DNA from: Bacillota bacterium
Lineage (GTDB): Bacteria > Bacillota > Clostridia > Christensenellales > SZUA-584
Length of the DNA stretch: 64,000 nucleotides
NCBI GenBank assembly: GCA_023408075.1
Contig: JAEYKW010000027.1
Coordinates: forward strand, 124,001-188,000
Reading direction: 5' to 3'
A program made the translations under genes and the position numbers. Below are positions 24,014-33,464 of this stretch, piece after piece. The first letter of the stretch is position 1. Each line of letters begins with the position of its first letter. The notes under the pieces are model-generated. The model worked only from the letters and a program-made list of their open reading frames with translations. It did not search any database and was not told where the DNA came from.

Positions 24014-27000
24014 TTATTCCTCTGCCTTGGCGGTGCAGCAGTGGCGGATGTCGTGCAGGAACTGCAGCAGCGCGTCGATCGCCGCCTGCGGTGCTTTAAA
24101 CGTGATATAAGGCGGCTGGGCGCTGCGCAGCTTTGCCGTGCTTTTGTATTTCTGCAGGACAGAGAGTAGCCGCTGTCCGTCAATCGTACAGTCGTCGGGG
24201 AATTTGAGCGTAAACGCGCCCGCGTTGCGCGTAACAGAAATGAGCCCCGCGCGCGCCGCATACCGCTTGATCAGCGAAATCAGCATGAGGTTTTCCACGC
24301 TGCGCGGCATCTTGCCGTAGCGGTCGGTGATTTCTTCTTTGAGCAGCTTGGCGCTGCCGACGCCTTCGATCGCGGCAATTTTTTTATAAACCTCAATGCG
24401 CTGTATCTCGTCGTCGATGTACGCGGCGGGAACGTGGGCATTGAGGCCAATCTCCACGGATGTATCGGCAGGGCGCTCGACGCGGTCCCCCTTAATTTCG
24501 GCGACGGCTTCGCGCATCATACGGCAGTACATATCGTACCCCACGGCAGCCATCTGGCCGGACTGCTCCGCGCCGAGCAGGTTGCCCGCGCCTCTGATTT
24601 CCAGATCGCGCATCGCAATTTTAAAACCTGCGCCGAGCTCGGTGAACTCGGCAATTGTGGCGAGCCGCTTTTCGGCGTCCGGCGTCATATGCGTGCCGGG
24701 CAGATAGGTTAAATACGCGTACGACGTTTTGGCCGCGCGCCCCACGCGCCCTTTGATCTGGTAGAGCTGGGCGAGGCCGAATTTGTCCGCCTCGTAGACG
24801 ATGACCGTGTTCACATTCGGTATGTCGATGCCGGATTCGATGATCGTCGTGCAGAGCAGCACGTCGTACATATCGTTGAGAAAATCGACCATCACGTCTT
24901 CCATCGCCGTTTCGCCCATGCGGCCGTGAGCCATTGCGATGCGCGCCTCGGGCACATAGCGGCGCAGCTCGGCGGCGAGCCGGTCTAAGAGCGCAATCTG
25001 CCGGCACACAAGGTACGCCTGACCGCCGCGGTTCATTTCCCGGGTGATTGCGTCGCGCAGCAACTGGCCCGAATATTCCATCACGTAGCTTTCGGGCGCT
25101 TTGCGTTCCTCGGGCGGCGTATCGAGCACGCTCATGTCGCGGATGCCCGTCAGCGCCATCTGCAGCGTGCGCGGAATCGGCGTGGCGGACAGCGTGAGCA
25201 CGTCCACGCTGCGTTTGATATCCTTGATGCGCTCCTTGTGCGACACACCGAAACGCTGCTCCTCGTCAATCACGAGCAGCCCCAAATCTTTGTATTTCAC
25301 ATCGCCCGAAAGCAGCCGGTGCGTGCCGATCACGATATCGACGGTACCCGCCTTGAGCCCCTTGATGATGCGCGTCTGGTCGCCTGCGGAGACGTAGCGC
25401 GATACCATTTCGATAGACACCGCGAATTCTTTGAATCGCTCGCAAAACGTATGGTAATGCTGGCGCGCGAGCAGCGTGGTCGGCACGAGCACGGCGCACT
25501 GCCGCCCTTCCATCACGGCCTTGAAGCATGCGCGCATGGCAACCTCGGTTTTGCCGTAGCCCACATCGCCGAGCAGCAGCCGGTCCATCACCTTCTCCTG
25601 CTGCATGTCTTTCTTGATCTCTTCAATGCTTTGCAGCTGGCCTTCCGTTTCGTCGTACGGAAAGCTGTCTTCAAACTGCCGCTGCCAGAGTGTATCCTCA
25701 CCGTATTTGAAGCCCTTTTTCGTGAGCCGTTCGCTGTATATTGAGACGAGGTCTTCCGCGAGCTCCTTGACGGCTTTTTTCACTTTTGCCTTGGTTTGGC
25801 CCCATTCGCGTCCGCCAAGCTTGCTGAGCCGCTCGTTGTCTCCGCCCATATATTTCTGAACGCGGTCAATCTGGTCGGTCGGGATAAACAGCTTGTCGCC
25901 GTCACGGTATTCAAGCTCCATATAATCGCGTGAGACGTTCTGCACGGTGCGCGTGACGAGCCCCAAAAACCGTCCTTTGCCGTGAATGTCGTGCACGATG
26001 ATATCGCCCGGCTTTAAATCGGTGAATATGTCCATGCGCTGGCGCGACGAAACGCGGCGGTGCTTGCGCGCAAAGCCGTAGATCTCGTGCTCACCGAGCA
26101 CATAAATTTTTTCTGTGGTCAGCTCAAAGCCCGACAGCAGTCTCTCGGGGTATACGCCCGCTTCGCTGCTGCCCAGTGGACGTCCGTCTCTGATGCACGG
26201 GACGCTGAAGGACGCATCGGACAGCTCAGACGAGAGCCGTTCCGCACGTGCGAGGCTCCCGGTCATCAGATACACGCGCCAGCCCGCATTCACGCGCCCC
26301 TGCAAATCCTCCTGCAGCAATTCGAGCTTGCGGTGATACGAGAGAGCGCTGCGCGCCTTCAAGTGCAGTGTGGTTTTGGCTTTAAGATCGGGCGATTCCG
26401 ATATCGTGCACAGATCGATGACGTCAGGCGTGCGCTGTGTCAATTCGGGCAGCGAGAGATAGAGCGACTGCTGCCCTGAAAGCGCCGTGCCCGTTTGCAG
26501 CAGCGTGTCGAGCCGGTCGGAGAATTCGGCCGTGCGCTGCTGCTCCGTATCCGTCACACGCCGGTGGTCGTCAAACAGCACGAGCGCATCCGGCACGTAA
26601 TCGAGCAGGCTATTATCGCCGAGCAAATATGCGTAGTTTTCGATATCGTCAAAGTAATGATGCTTATTTAAGTGCTGCACATAGTCTTCGAGCCGCTGCG
26701 CGAGCACGGTATTTTTCGGCTTGGCCGACGCGAAATAATCCGCAGCGGTTTTGGCGGAGGTCTCGCTGAGCACAAGCTCTACGGCGGGCGGCAGCGTCAC
26801 CATGTTAAGGCTCTCGCGGCTACGCCTTTGAGTCCCCGGATCAAACGCATGGATGCTCTCCACGACGGTATCAAAAAAGTCTATGCGGTACGGTGCGACC
26901 GCGCCGGGGCAAAAAACGTCGAGTATCTCACCACGACGTGCGGCCTGGCCCGCCGTTTCCACAGCGCCCACACGTTCATAGCCCGAGAGGACAAGCTTTT

Positions 27001-27442
27001 GAATCAGCTGCTCGGGGTCGTAGGCCGTGTCTTTGCGGATAGCCAGATGCGCATCGGAAAAGATATCGGCCGGAACGAGGCGCGCAAGTAGCGCTTCCTC
27101 GCTTAAAAAAGCGATTTTGCTTTCACCGCGCTGCATCCTGGATATGCCGTCGATACGCCGGAACATCACCTCGCGGCTGCGCGCGACCGCAGCCCGGAGC
27201 TGGAGCGGGCGGCGGGGGATAAAGACCGCCTCATCGAGCGCGTCGGCATAGCCTTCCGCGCTGCCCTCATCCGGACATATGACGACCACGCTGCGCCCTG
27301 TTTGCTGCGCAAGCGCAAGCGCAAGATGCGGCTTCAAACTGTCGGGAACGCCAAAAAGCGAGCAGGGGACCTGCCCCGCCCGCAGCGATTCGATGAGCTG
27401 AGAAAACACCCCGGATTCAGTGAGGTGTGCCGTTAAGTGCAT
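24014..27442 (-). CDS. mfd: Transcription-repair coupling factor
   Basis: A 1142-residue Mfd ATPase, which removes stalled RNA polymerase and recruits UvrA. The N-terminal UvrB-homology module is at about 1-350. The RNA-polymerase-interaction domain contains PGDIIVHDIHGKGRFLGL at about 490-510. The SF2 translocase has Walker A LLLGDVGYGKTE, the DEEQ box VIDEEQRFGV and TLSATPIPRTL. The TRG motif and a C-terminal D7 domain follow. The length is normal. It lies 17 nt after pth in the housekeeping operon. Confidence 0.98.
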   Translation of the reverse strand: MHLTAHLTESGVFSQLIESLRAGQVPCSLFGVPDSLKPHLALALAQQTGRSVVVICPDEGSAEGYADALDEAVFIPRRPLQLRAAVARSREVMFRRIDGISRMQRGESKIAFLSEEALLARLVPADIFSDAHLAIRKDTAYDPEQLIQKLVLSGYERVGAVETAGQAARRGEILDVFCPGAVAPYRIDFFDTVVESIHAFDPGTQRRSRESLNMVTLPPAVELVLSETSAKTAADYFASAKPKNTVLAQRLEDYVQHLNKHHYFDDIENYAYLLGDNSLLDYVPDALVLFDDHRRVTDTEQQRTAEFSDRLDTLLQTGTALSGQQSLYLSLPELTQRTPDVIDLCTISESPDLKAKTTLHLKARSALSYHRKLELLQEDLQGRVNAGWRVYLMTGSLARAERLSSELSDASFSVPCIRDGRPLGSSEAGVYPERLLSGFELTTEKIYVLGEHEIYGFARKHRRVSSRQRMDIFTDLKPGDIIVHDIHGKGRFLGLVTRTVQNVSRDYMELEYRDGDKLFIPTDQIDRVQKYMGGDNERLSKLGGREWGQTKAKVKKAVKELAEDLVSIYSERLTKKGFKYGEDTLWQRQFEDSFPYDETEGQLQSIEEIKKDMQQEKVMDRLLLGDVGYGKTEVAMRACFKAVMEGRQCAVLVPTTLLARQHYHTFCERFKEFAVSIEMVSRYVSAGDQTRIIKGLKAGTVDIVIGTHRLLSGDVKYKDLGLLVIDEEQRFGVSHKERIKDIKRSVDVLTLSATPIPRTLQMALTGIRDMSVLDTPPEERKAPESYVMEYSGQLLRDAITREMNRGGQAYLVCRQIALLDRLAAELRRYVPEARIAMAHGRMGETAMEDVMVDFLNDMYDVLLCTTIIESGIDIPNVNTVIVYEADKFGLAQLYQIKGRVGRAAKTSYAYLTYLPGTHMTPDAEKRLATIAEFTELGAGFKIAMRDLEIRGAGNLLGAEQSGQMAAVGYDMYCRMMREAVAEIKGDRVERPADTSVEIGLNAHVPAAYIDDEIQRIEVYKKIAAIEGVGSAKLLKEEITDRYGKMPRSVENLMLISLIKRYAARAGLISVTRNAGAFTLKFPDDCTIDGQRLLSVLQKYKSTAKLRSAQPPYITFKAPQAAIDALLQFLHDIRHCCTAKAEE

Positions 27443-27459
27443 ATCATTTACCCTGACCG

Positions 27460-28071
27460 TTAATTATACCTGCTTTGGGCCTGTGCCACGCCGTCGCTGA
27501 TGATTGCTTCCACGGCGTCGGCCGCTTTGGCAAGCGTTTCGAAGGCCGCCTGTTTATCGCTGTATTCGCCGAGCACGTGGTCGATGATGTCGCCGTCGGG
27601 TTTGCCGATGCCCACGCGCACGCGAACGAACTCATCCGTCTGCAGATGGTAGATCACCGATTTCATGCCGTTGTGTGTGCCTGCACTGCCGCGCTCCTTG
27701 ATGCGCACGGTCCCCGTCTTTAAATCCACGTCGTCATAGACGAGAATAAGCTGACTGACTCTGATGCCGAGCGCCTTGGCCAGTTCCTTCACGCTTTCAC
27801 CCGAGTTGTTCATGTACGTCTGCGGCATAAAGAGCACCGCGCGTTTGCCGAGAATTTCGCCCTTGCCGATCCGTGCGCTGAATTCATGCATGCGCACCGA
27901 GATGCCGTGGCGCTGGGAGAGGATTTCGATCACGTCAAAGCCCGCGTTGTGGCGCGTATGCGCGTATTTTCCGCCCGGATTGCCAAGGCCTATGATGTAA
28001 TAGTCGGCATTTAAACCTGTGGGAGATTTTTTGCGAAGCTTAGCAGATCCGAATAGTTTCCCTGCACGCAT
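27460..28071 (-). CDS. pth: Peptidyl-tRNA hydrolase
   Basis: A 203-residue Pth that frees peptidyl-tRNA dropped from ribosomes. Key elements are YYIIGLGNPG, the catalytic His in RHNAGFDVIE, FMPQTYMNNSG, VYDDVDLKTG and GSAGTHNGMKS. The only ATG in frame (28071) adds about 23 residues before the usual family start and lies 61 nt inside the preceding HAD gene. A GGAAAGG ribosome site 7 nt upstream supports it. Confidence 0.96.
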   Translation of the reverse strand: MRAGKLFGSAKLRKKSPTGLNADYYIIGLGNPGGKYAHTRHNAGFDVIEILSQRHGISVRMHEFSARIGKGEILGKRAVLFMPQTYMNNSGESVKELAKALGIRVSQLILVYDDVDLKTGTVRIKERGSAGTHNGMKSVIYHLQTDEFVRVRVGIGKPDGDIIDHVLGEYSDKQAAFETLAKAADAVEAIISDGVAQAQSRYN

Positions 28072-28718
28072 GGCGGCACCTTTCCTAAATCCCCGATCAC
28101 GTTATCAAGCACCAGAAACCCTTCGAAGCCGAGCGCGGTGGCGCTCATGTCTTCGAGCACGTCGTTGCCGACCACATAGCATTCCTCGGCACTGAGCCCG
28201 GTGCGATCGAGTATCTCTTTAAAGTATTCCAGATTCGGTTTGCAATAATGCGAATTATCGTAATAGCTCACATACTCAAAGTCATCGAGATCGAGCCCCG
28301 CCCATTCAATGCGCACATTGGTGGCCGAGGACGGGAATATCGGATTGGTCGAGAGTATGAGCCGGTACCCTTTTTCTTTGAGTATCCGCACGGTTTCTAT
28401 GGCGCGCACATCGCTGTGCGAGCACGCTCTGATCTTGGGGAATTCATTGGCGTAAAACGCATCCATATGCTTGAGTATCGCATCCGGGTCCGCGTCCGAT
28501 GCCTCCGATACCACCTTTAAGAATACATCCCTGTTCAGCATCGTGCCGTCGTTGTTCAGTATCGCGCGGATGCCGCTGCCGAATATCCTTCGGCCGTCTC
28601 TGCCAAACAGATCATAAAAGCCGCAGTTTTCCACAAGAGAGAAATATGTCTTCGAAAACTGTTCCATATCCAGAGCAAGCAGTGTGCCGTCCAAATCGAA
28701 GAAGACCGCTTTTCTCAT
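28011..28718 (-). CDS. HAD-family phosphatase
   Basis: About 235 residues from the ATG at 28718, preceded by GGAGAGAGG. HAD motif I is VFFDLDGTLL, motif II LILSTNP, motif III is a Lys in HYCKPNLEYF, and motif IV is VGNDVLEDMSAT. The cap domain lies at about 20-85. It should dephosphorylate a small metabolite. The substrate is unknown; linkage to glmU hints at nothing specific. It overlaps glmU by 4 nt and pth by 61 nt. Confidence 0.9.
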   Translation of the reverse strand: MRKAVFFDLDGTLLALDMEQFSKTYFSLVENCGFYDLFGRDGRRIFGSGIRAILNNDGTMLNRDVFLKVVSEASDADPDAILKHMDAFYANEFPKIRACSHSDVRAIETVRILKEKGYRLILSTNPIFPSSATNVRIEWAGLDLDDFEYVSYYDNSHYCKPNLEYFKEILDRTGLSAEECYVVGNDVLEDMSATALGFEGFLVLDNVIGDLGKVPPCVQGNYSDLLSFAKNLPQV

Positions 28719-30082
28719 TCCTCTCTCCTTCGCTTGGCCCATCCTTCAATGTTGGTCTGGCGGCTTCTTGCGATGCAGAGCGCATCTTCCTCAACGTCCT
28801 TCGTGACCGTGGAGCCCGCCGCGATATAAGCGCCGTCTCCGACGGTGACGGGTGAGACGAGGTTCACATTGCATCCGATAAACGCGTTTTTCCCGACCAC
28901 CGTGCGGCTTTTCTTTTTGCCGTCGTAATTCACAAACACGACGCCGCAGCCGATGTTGGTCTTTTCGCCGATCTCGCCGTCGCCGACGTAGGTTAAGTGC
29001 GACACCTTCGCGCCGTCCTTAATCTGCGCATTCTTGACTTCCACGAAATCGCCCACGCGGCATCCGTTGCCAACGGTGCTGTGCGGACGCAGATACGCAT
29101 ACGGCCCGATGGTGGACTTATCGCCCACGGTAGAGTCGAGGATCACGGAATTCTGCACGGTGGTTCCCGCGCCGATTGTGCTGTCCGCAATGCGGCTGCC
29201 GGGGTAAAGCACGGCACCCGTTTTGATATGGGTTTGGCCTTCGAGCGTGACGCCCGGGTATATCGTCACATCCGGCTCAACGGTCACAGCCGCGTCAATA
29301 TAGGCGGTATCCGGGTCAATCATCGTCACGCCTTGGAGCATAAGCTCATGGTTGATGCGCCTGCGCAGCTTTTTTGCCGCATCCGCGAGCTGACTGCGGT
29401 CGTTCACACCCATCCATTCGTCGTCATCAACGCACGCAACCGCCTCGATGAAATGGCCTTTGCCCGATATGTATTCAATGCAGTCGGTCAGATAATACTC
29501 GCCCTGCACATTGTTGGGCTTTAAAGATTTTAGCGCTTCACGGAGCAGCGCCCTGTCAAAGCAGTAAATTGAAAGGTTGATTTCACGGATGGCCCTTTGC
29601 TCTTCCGTGGCATCCCGATGCTCCACAATGCGCAGCACACCGCCGTTTTCACCGCGCAGTATGCGCCCGTAGCCTGTGGCATCACCCACGGCGGCTGTCA
29701 GCAGACACGCGCCGAGCCTGCCTGATGCGGCAGCTTCCGCGAGACGACCCAGCGTTTCCGCACGGATCAGCGGCATGTCGCCCGCGACGATGGTGACATA
29801 GCCGTCACCCTCAAGGTAGTCCGCCGCTGCCATCACCGCATGGCCGGAGCCGAGTGGTTCGCTCTGATACGCATAATTCACGCGCTGCCCGAAATACTCT
29901 TTCACGCTGTCGGCAGCTTTCCCAATGACGAGCACAGGTGTATCACCCGTCGCCTCGGCGGCGGCGTCCACCACCCATTCGCAGAGCGCTTTGCCCGCCG
30001 CATTATGTAAAATTTTAGGCACATCCGATTTCATTCGCTTGCCTTCTCCGGCAGCGAGGACGATAGCGATTGTGTTGCTCAT
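28715..30082 (-). CDS. glmU: Bifunctional GlcNAc-1-P uridyltransferase / GlcN-1-P acetyltransferase
   Basis: A 455-residue GlmU that makes UDP-GlcNAc for peptidoglycan. The N-terminal pyrophosphorylase has the LAAGEGKRMKSDVPK nucleotide loop, YQSEPLGSGHA and GDMPLI. The C-terminal left-handed beta-helix acetyltransferase has hexapeptide repeats (YPGVTLEG, IGPYAYLRP, VGDFVEVKNAQI, GDGAYIAAGS). The length is standard. It is the promoter-proximal gene of glmU-HAD-pth-mfd-GNAT. Confidence 0.97.
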   Translation of the reverse strand: MSNTIAIVLAAGEGKRMKSDVPKILHNAAGKALCEWVVDAAAEATGDTPVLVIGKAADSVKEYFGQRVNYAYQSEPLGSGHAVMAAADYLEGDGYVTIVAGDMPLIRAETLGRLAEAAASGRLGACLLTAAVGDATGYGRILRGENGGVLRIVEHRDATEEQRAIREINLSIYCFDRALLREALKSLKPNNVQGEYYLTDCIEYISGKGHFIEAVACVDDDEWMGVNDRSQLADAAKKLRRRINHELMLQGVTMIDPDTAYIDAAVTVEPDVTIYPGVTLEGQTHIKTGAVLYPGSRIADSTIGAGTTVQNSVILDSTVGDKSTIGPYAYLRPHSTVGNGCRVGDFVEVKNAQIKDGAKVSHLTYVGDGEIGEKTNIGCGVVFVNYDGKKKSRTVVGKNAFIGCNVNLVSPVTVGDGAYIAAGSTVTKDVEEDALCIARSRQTNIEGWAKRRREE

Positions 30083-30183
30083 AGTATGTCTCCAATCATG
30101 TCTTGTTTGACTATATAGATATTAGTAGATGAAGGCAGGCATGTCAATAAACAAGGCGTCAATGCAAGGCCCGAGAAATAAAT

Positions 30184-30208
30184 AGGCGGCCAAAACAGCT
30201 GGCCGCCT
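30184..30208 (-). terminator. Terminator after pfkA
   Basis: Stem AGGCGGCCA/TGGCCGCCT (30184-30192 with 30200-30208). On the minus strand it is followed by ATTTATTT. Confidence 0.75.
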
Positions 30209-30222
30209 TGATCATCGCAGTA

Positions 30223-31281
30223 TTATTTGTCTCCGAAATTGAGCCCGACCTCGCGGCCCACACGCAGCAGATCTGAATCAAGCGGTATCGTCTTGGTTTT
30301 GCCCGCCACGTCTTTCATCAGGTTGGAGGTCACGCGGCCGTTTTTCACGGCGACGGTGTGCCCAAACTGGTGCTTTTCAATCAGCTTCGCAGCATAAACG
30401 CCCATCTCGGTGGCCAGCACGCGGTCGTACGGGCACGGCGGGCCGCCGCGCTGATAATGCCCTGGGACAACCACGCGCGTGTCGATATCGATCACACTGT
30501 TGAGCTCATCGGCCAGCTTATAGCCGATGGAATAATGCTTGCCCTTAAGATCCTGATCTTCGGCGTCGGTGATGCTGCGCGCGCCCTCCGCCACGGCGAT
30601 GATCGAAAAATGCTTGCCGCGCTCATAACGCTCGTTGATCGCATCGGCCACGGCATTGATGTTGTATGGGATCTCAGGCAGCAGGATGACGTCGGCGCCG
30701 CTCGCCATTCCCGCGTTCAGTGTCAGCCAGCCCGCCGTGTTGCCCATGAGCTCCACGATGATCACGCGCGAATGCGAAAAGGCGGTGGTGTGCACCTTGT
30801 CAATCACGTCCGATGCAATATCGACGGCGCTCTGGAAGCCGAATGTGACGTCGGTGCCCCAGATATCATTGTCAATGGTTTTTGGGAGGCCGATGACGTT
30901 GAGCCCATGCTCTTCGAGCAGGCCTGCCGCCGTGTGTGTGCCGTTGCCGCCGAGCGTCACGAGGCAGTCGAGCTCCATCTTTTCATAGTTTTTGGCCATC
31001 ATTTTGAAGGCATCAAGGTATTTCCCGGTGTTCGAACGCATCGTTTGGTCCCGGTGGCGCGAGGTACGCAATATCGTGCCGCCCAGCGTTAAGATACCCG
31101 AGAACTCTTCTTTGTTCATCGTGCGGTAATTCGCGTCGATGAGTCCGCCGAATCCGTCCATGATGCCGACAATCTCAGCATCCGGGAAAAATTGATACGA
31201 TGCTTTGGCAACGCCGCGGATTGCGGCATTGAGCCCGGGGCAGTCCCCGCCGCTTGTCAGAATTCCAATTCGCTTGGACAT
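30223..31281 (-). CDS. pfkA: 6-phosphofructokinase (group III type)
   Basis: A 352-residue phosphofructokinase for glycolysis. The ATP loop is ILTSGGDCPGLNAA and the catalytic motif is PKTIDNDIWGTD (catalytic Asp137). G114 matches the Gly that marks ATP rather than pyrophosphate use. K134 sits where E. coli PfkA has Gly and PPi-type enzymes have Lys. This Gly/Lys pair is typical of group III enzymes. N113 occupies the position of the Mg-binding Asp103 of E. coli (GGNGT for GGDGS), an unusual change. Phosphoryl donor is probably ATP but uncertain. Monocistronic with its own terminator. Confidence 0.92.
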   Translation of the reverse strand: MSKRIGILTSGGDCPGLNAAIRGVAKASYQFFPDAEIVGIMDGFGGLIDANYRTMNKEEFSGILTLGGTILRTSRHRDQTMRSNTGKYLDAFKMMAKNYEKMELDCLVTLGGNGTHTAAGLLEEHGLNVIGLPKTIDNDIWGTDVTFGFQSAVDIASDVIDKVHTTAFSHSRVIIVELMGNTAGWLTLNAGMASGADVILLPEIPYNINAVADAINERYERGKHFSIIAVAEGARSITDAEDQDLKGKHYSIGYKLADELNSVIDIDTRVVVPGHYQRGGPPCPYDRVLATEMGVYAAKLIEKHQFGHTVAVKNGRVTSNLMKDVAGKTKTIPLDSDLLRVGREVGLNFGDK

Positions 31282-31395
31282 GGGTATTCCTCCGTTTTAT
31301 ATAAAAAATTTAAAATATTGCTTCGTTTAATTCCTTGAGTATACACCAAGCGCAAACGGCTTTCAACATAGAGACGCACTCATTTTTTAAAGGAA

Positions 31396-31423
31396 AAGCG
31401 AGGCCGAAATGACGGCCTCGCTT
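31396..31423 (-). terminator. Terminator after the zinc-ribbon membrane protein gene
   Basis: Perfect 11-bp stem AAGCGAGGCCG/CGGCCTCGCTT (31396-31406 with 31413-31423), with a T-rich tract downstream on the minus strand. Confidence 0.85.
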
Positions 31424-31452
31424 GAAAAATACGAATATGGACGACGTGCCGA

Positions 31453-32892
31453 TTATGTCAAAGGTAAGGCGGTGTTTGCGCCTAAACCGCCGCTGAATAT
31501 ATCTTTGAAATCGATGACATAGGCGTTGGCCGTATCCATTGCAAAGCGGCTGTCTTCTGCCACGGCGACCGCAGGCATACCGATATTGATCGTTTCGTCG
31601 ATATTGATCGTAATCTTTTGTTCGCCCACCGACATCTCAACGGTTCCGGACACGCTGCTGCTGTCAATTTTCTCGGTTCCGCTGAATGCGATCGCGTCGG
31701 AACCCGGAATGGTGATTGTGCCGTTAAAGTCGGCACCGGCCGCTGTTTTGGTAATCGTGCATTCCATCGAAAGCACCGGGCCGTCGGGTGTGGATACATC
31801 AAGCGTCAGCAGCTTGCCGTTTTGTTGATTTTCGTAGTCAAATGCGGCATCAAATACCATGCTGCCGGCACTGTTGAGCACGATATCGAGCCCGGCCGGG
31901 CGGCCTTGTTCGTAAGCTACGTCGAATGTGAGTTCAAAATCAGCGTCCTTGAGCATCGGAGCCGCCAACGTTATGGCGCTGGATATATCAATCGGATACC
32001 CGCTGACTTCTCCGATCATATCGGTTAAGGCATCGTTTAACTCTTTGTTGTCTTTGAGCTTGTCGGCAAATGTGCTCAGTGTATCGGCAAGCGCTTCGCC
32101 GTCAAGCGTCAGCGTGCTTCCGTCCGCGCTTTTGTCAAAGCAGCTTTCATCAATGCTGTTAAGGAACAGTTCCGTGAGCTGCATAAAATCGATATTCGCA
32201 AGCTTGCTGCTCTCAAAAAGAGCGGCGATTCTGTCCTTTAAAGACATCGGCTGCGAAAGGTCCGCTTGGGATTCAAACCTGATGCCGCTGACTGTGCCGT
32301 TTTGCTCGACATAAAGCGTATCTTCAAGCAACAGCAATTTCATTGTGACATCCATAGCCGTGTCGTCGCCAACTAAATCGGCGAACTCGCTGCCGCTGTA
32401 ATCCGACGTGCTTATCGAACTGATACCGAGAGCCTTTTCATCATAGGCGTAAGCGACACTCGAGTTCGTTTTAACGCCCGACGTATCAGTGGAAGTCGTC
32501 ATATTAAGCTCAAAAGGCTGCTCCATGATCTTTTCCATGTCGTTTTCAGCCTCAAGGCCTTTGGCGGCACCTGTGAACACGCCGACCACATCATTGGCAA
32601 ACCGCGTTTGCACCGTGTTTCCGCTGAAAGGGCCGGTGCTGCCGGGTGCAAAGACGACAAAAATGAGCACGGCGGCCACAATAAGGGCAGCGCCCACGCC
32701 AATCAGCGTCCAGAGCAAAGCTTTGCTTTTTTTCTTGGGCGGCTCGCCGTAATGAATAGGCTCGCCCACGGGTGGCGGTGCTATCGCCCCGACATTCAGT
32801 TCCTCGGGAGCCGTATTTTCTTGTTTGGCGCCGCAAGCTGTGCAGAACTCACTGTCCGGCGGAAGCTGTGCGCCGCATTTTATACAATACAT
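31453..32892 (-). CDS. Zinc-ribbon, single-span membrane protein with large extracellular domain
   Basis: A 479-residue protein. The N-terminal zinc ribbon (MYCIKCGAQLPPDSEFCTACG, two CxxC) is followed by a Pro-rich linker and one membrane span at about 58-82 (ALLWTLIGVGAALIVAAVL). An extracytoplasmic domain of about 390 residues follows, rich in Ser, Thr, Asp and beta strands with no recognised motif. Such zinc_ribbon-TM-exodomain proteins are common in Clostridia and are of unknown function, possibly envelope sensors. Monocistronic. Confidence 0.85.
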   Translation of the reverse strand: MYCIKCGAQLPPDSEFCTACGAKQENTAPEELNVGAIAPPPVGEPIHYGEPPKKKSKALLWTLIGVGAALIVAAVLIFVVFAPGSTGPFSGNTVQTRFANDVVGVFTGAAKGLEAENDMEKIMEQPFELNMTTSTDTSGVKTNSSVAYAYDEKALGISSISTSDYSGSEFADLVGDDTAMDVTMKLLLLEDTLYVEQNGTVSGIRFESQADLSQPMSLKDRIAALFESSKLANIDFMQLTELFLNSIDESCFDKSADGSTLTLDGEALADTLSTFADKLKDNKELNDALTDMIGEVSGYPIDISSAITLAAPMLKDADFELTFDVAYEQGRPAGLDIVLNSAGSMVFDAAFDYENQQNGKLLTLDVSTPDGPVLSMECTITKTAAGADFNGTITIPGSDAIAFSGTEKIDSSSVSGTVEMSVGEQKITINIDETINIGMPAVAVAEDSRFAMDTANAYVIDFKDIFSGGLGANTALPLT

Positions 32893-33048
32893 ATTACCCT
32901 CCTAAATAATGATCATTATAGCGTGGAAAAGGATTCCCCAACAAACCCATCATACACGATGCTGTTTTGTTTTGCCATACCTGACAAAAATAAAATGTCG
33001 TTTTATACGGCTTCTTGCTGCTGATGTTCACAGGCATAACGGCTGAGC

Positions 33049-33077
33049 TTGACCGTACCCTGCTCATATGATATGCT
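33049..33077 (+). promoter_or_regulatory. Promoter of the btu operon
   Basis: TTGACC (33049-33054), 17-nt spacer, TATGCT (33072-33077). The predicted start near 33084 is just ahead of the riboswitch. Confidence 0.6.
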
Positions 33078-33100
33078 GGCTTCAACAGAATATTGACCGT

Positions 33101-33290
33101 CAGGTGCCTTATAAGAAGCCGAGAGAAGCACAGCTTTTCGGGGCGGCTTTAAAGGATAATAGGGAAAACGGTGAAATGCCGTTGCAGCCCCCGCTACCGT
33201 ATGGCAGACTGCTTAAGACTCAATGCCACTGAAGCCGAAGCGCTTTGGGAAGGCGTCTTTGAGCGGAATGAAGCCGAGCCGGTAAACCTG
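33101..33290 (+). promoter_or_regulatory. Cobalamin riboswitch aptamer
   Basis: The conserved blocks occur in order: CAGGTGCC (33101-33108), the TTAAAGGATAATAGGGAA block (33149-33166), GGTGAAATGCCG, GCAGCCCCCGCTACCGTA, the B12 box GCCACTG (33225-33231), GGGAAGGCG (33247-33255) and GGTAAACCTG (33281-33290). CAGGT closes with ACCTG to form P1. It binds an adenosyl- or other cobalamin and controls the ABC transporter genes that follow. Confidence 0.95.
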
Positions 33291-33356
33291 CCCGATGCGT
33301 TAAGTCAGATTTCTTCGGAGGGAAGGATGCAGACGGCCGCTTCATATGACGGATCG

Positions 33357-33388
33357 ACGCCCAAAGCATCACGCTTCAGGCGTTTTTT
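33357..33388 (+). terminator. Riboswitch expression-platform terminator
   Basis: ACGCC (33357-33361) and GGCGT (33379-33383) enclose an inner AAGC/GCTT stem and are followed by TTTTTT. It lies between aptamer and coding region, so the switch probably acts by transcription termination. Confidence 0.8.
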
Positions 33389-33464
33389 AATTGTCCCGGC
33401 ACTAAGGCCCAGCTGATTGTTTTCTTCTTTCCGGGGGATAATTTCACAAAATGGAGGAAAGAAA

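Noticed and set aside
33171..33416. 81-codon plus-strand frame
   Set aside because: It is entirely inside the cobalamin riboswitch and its terminator.
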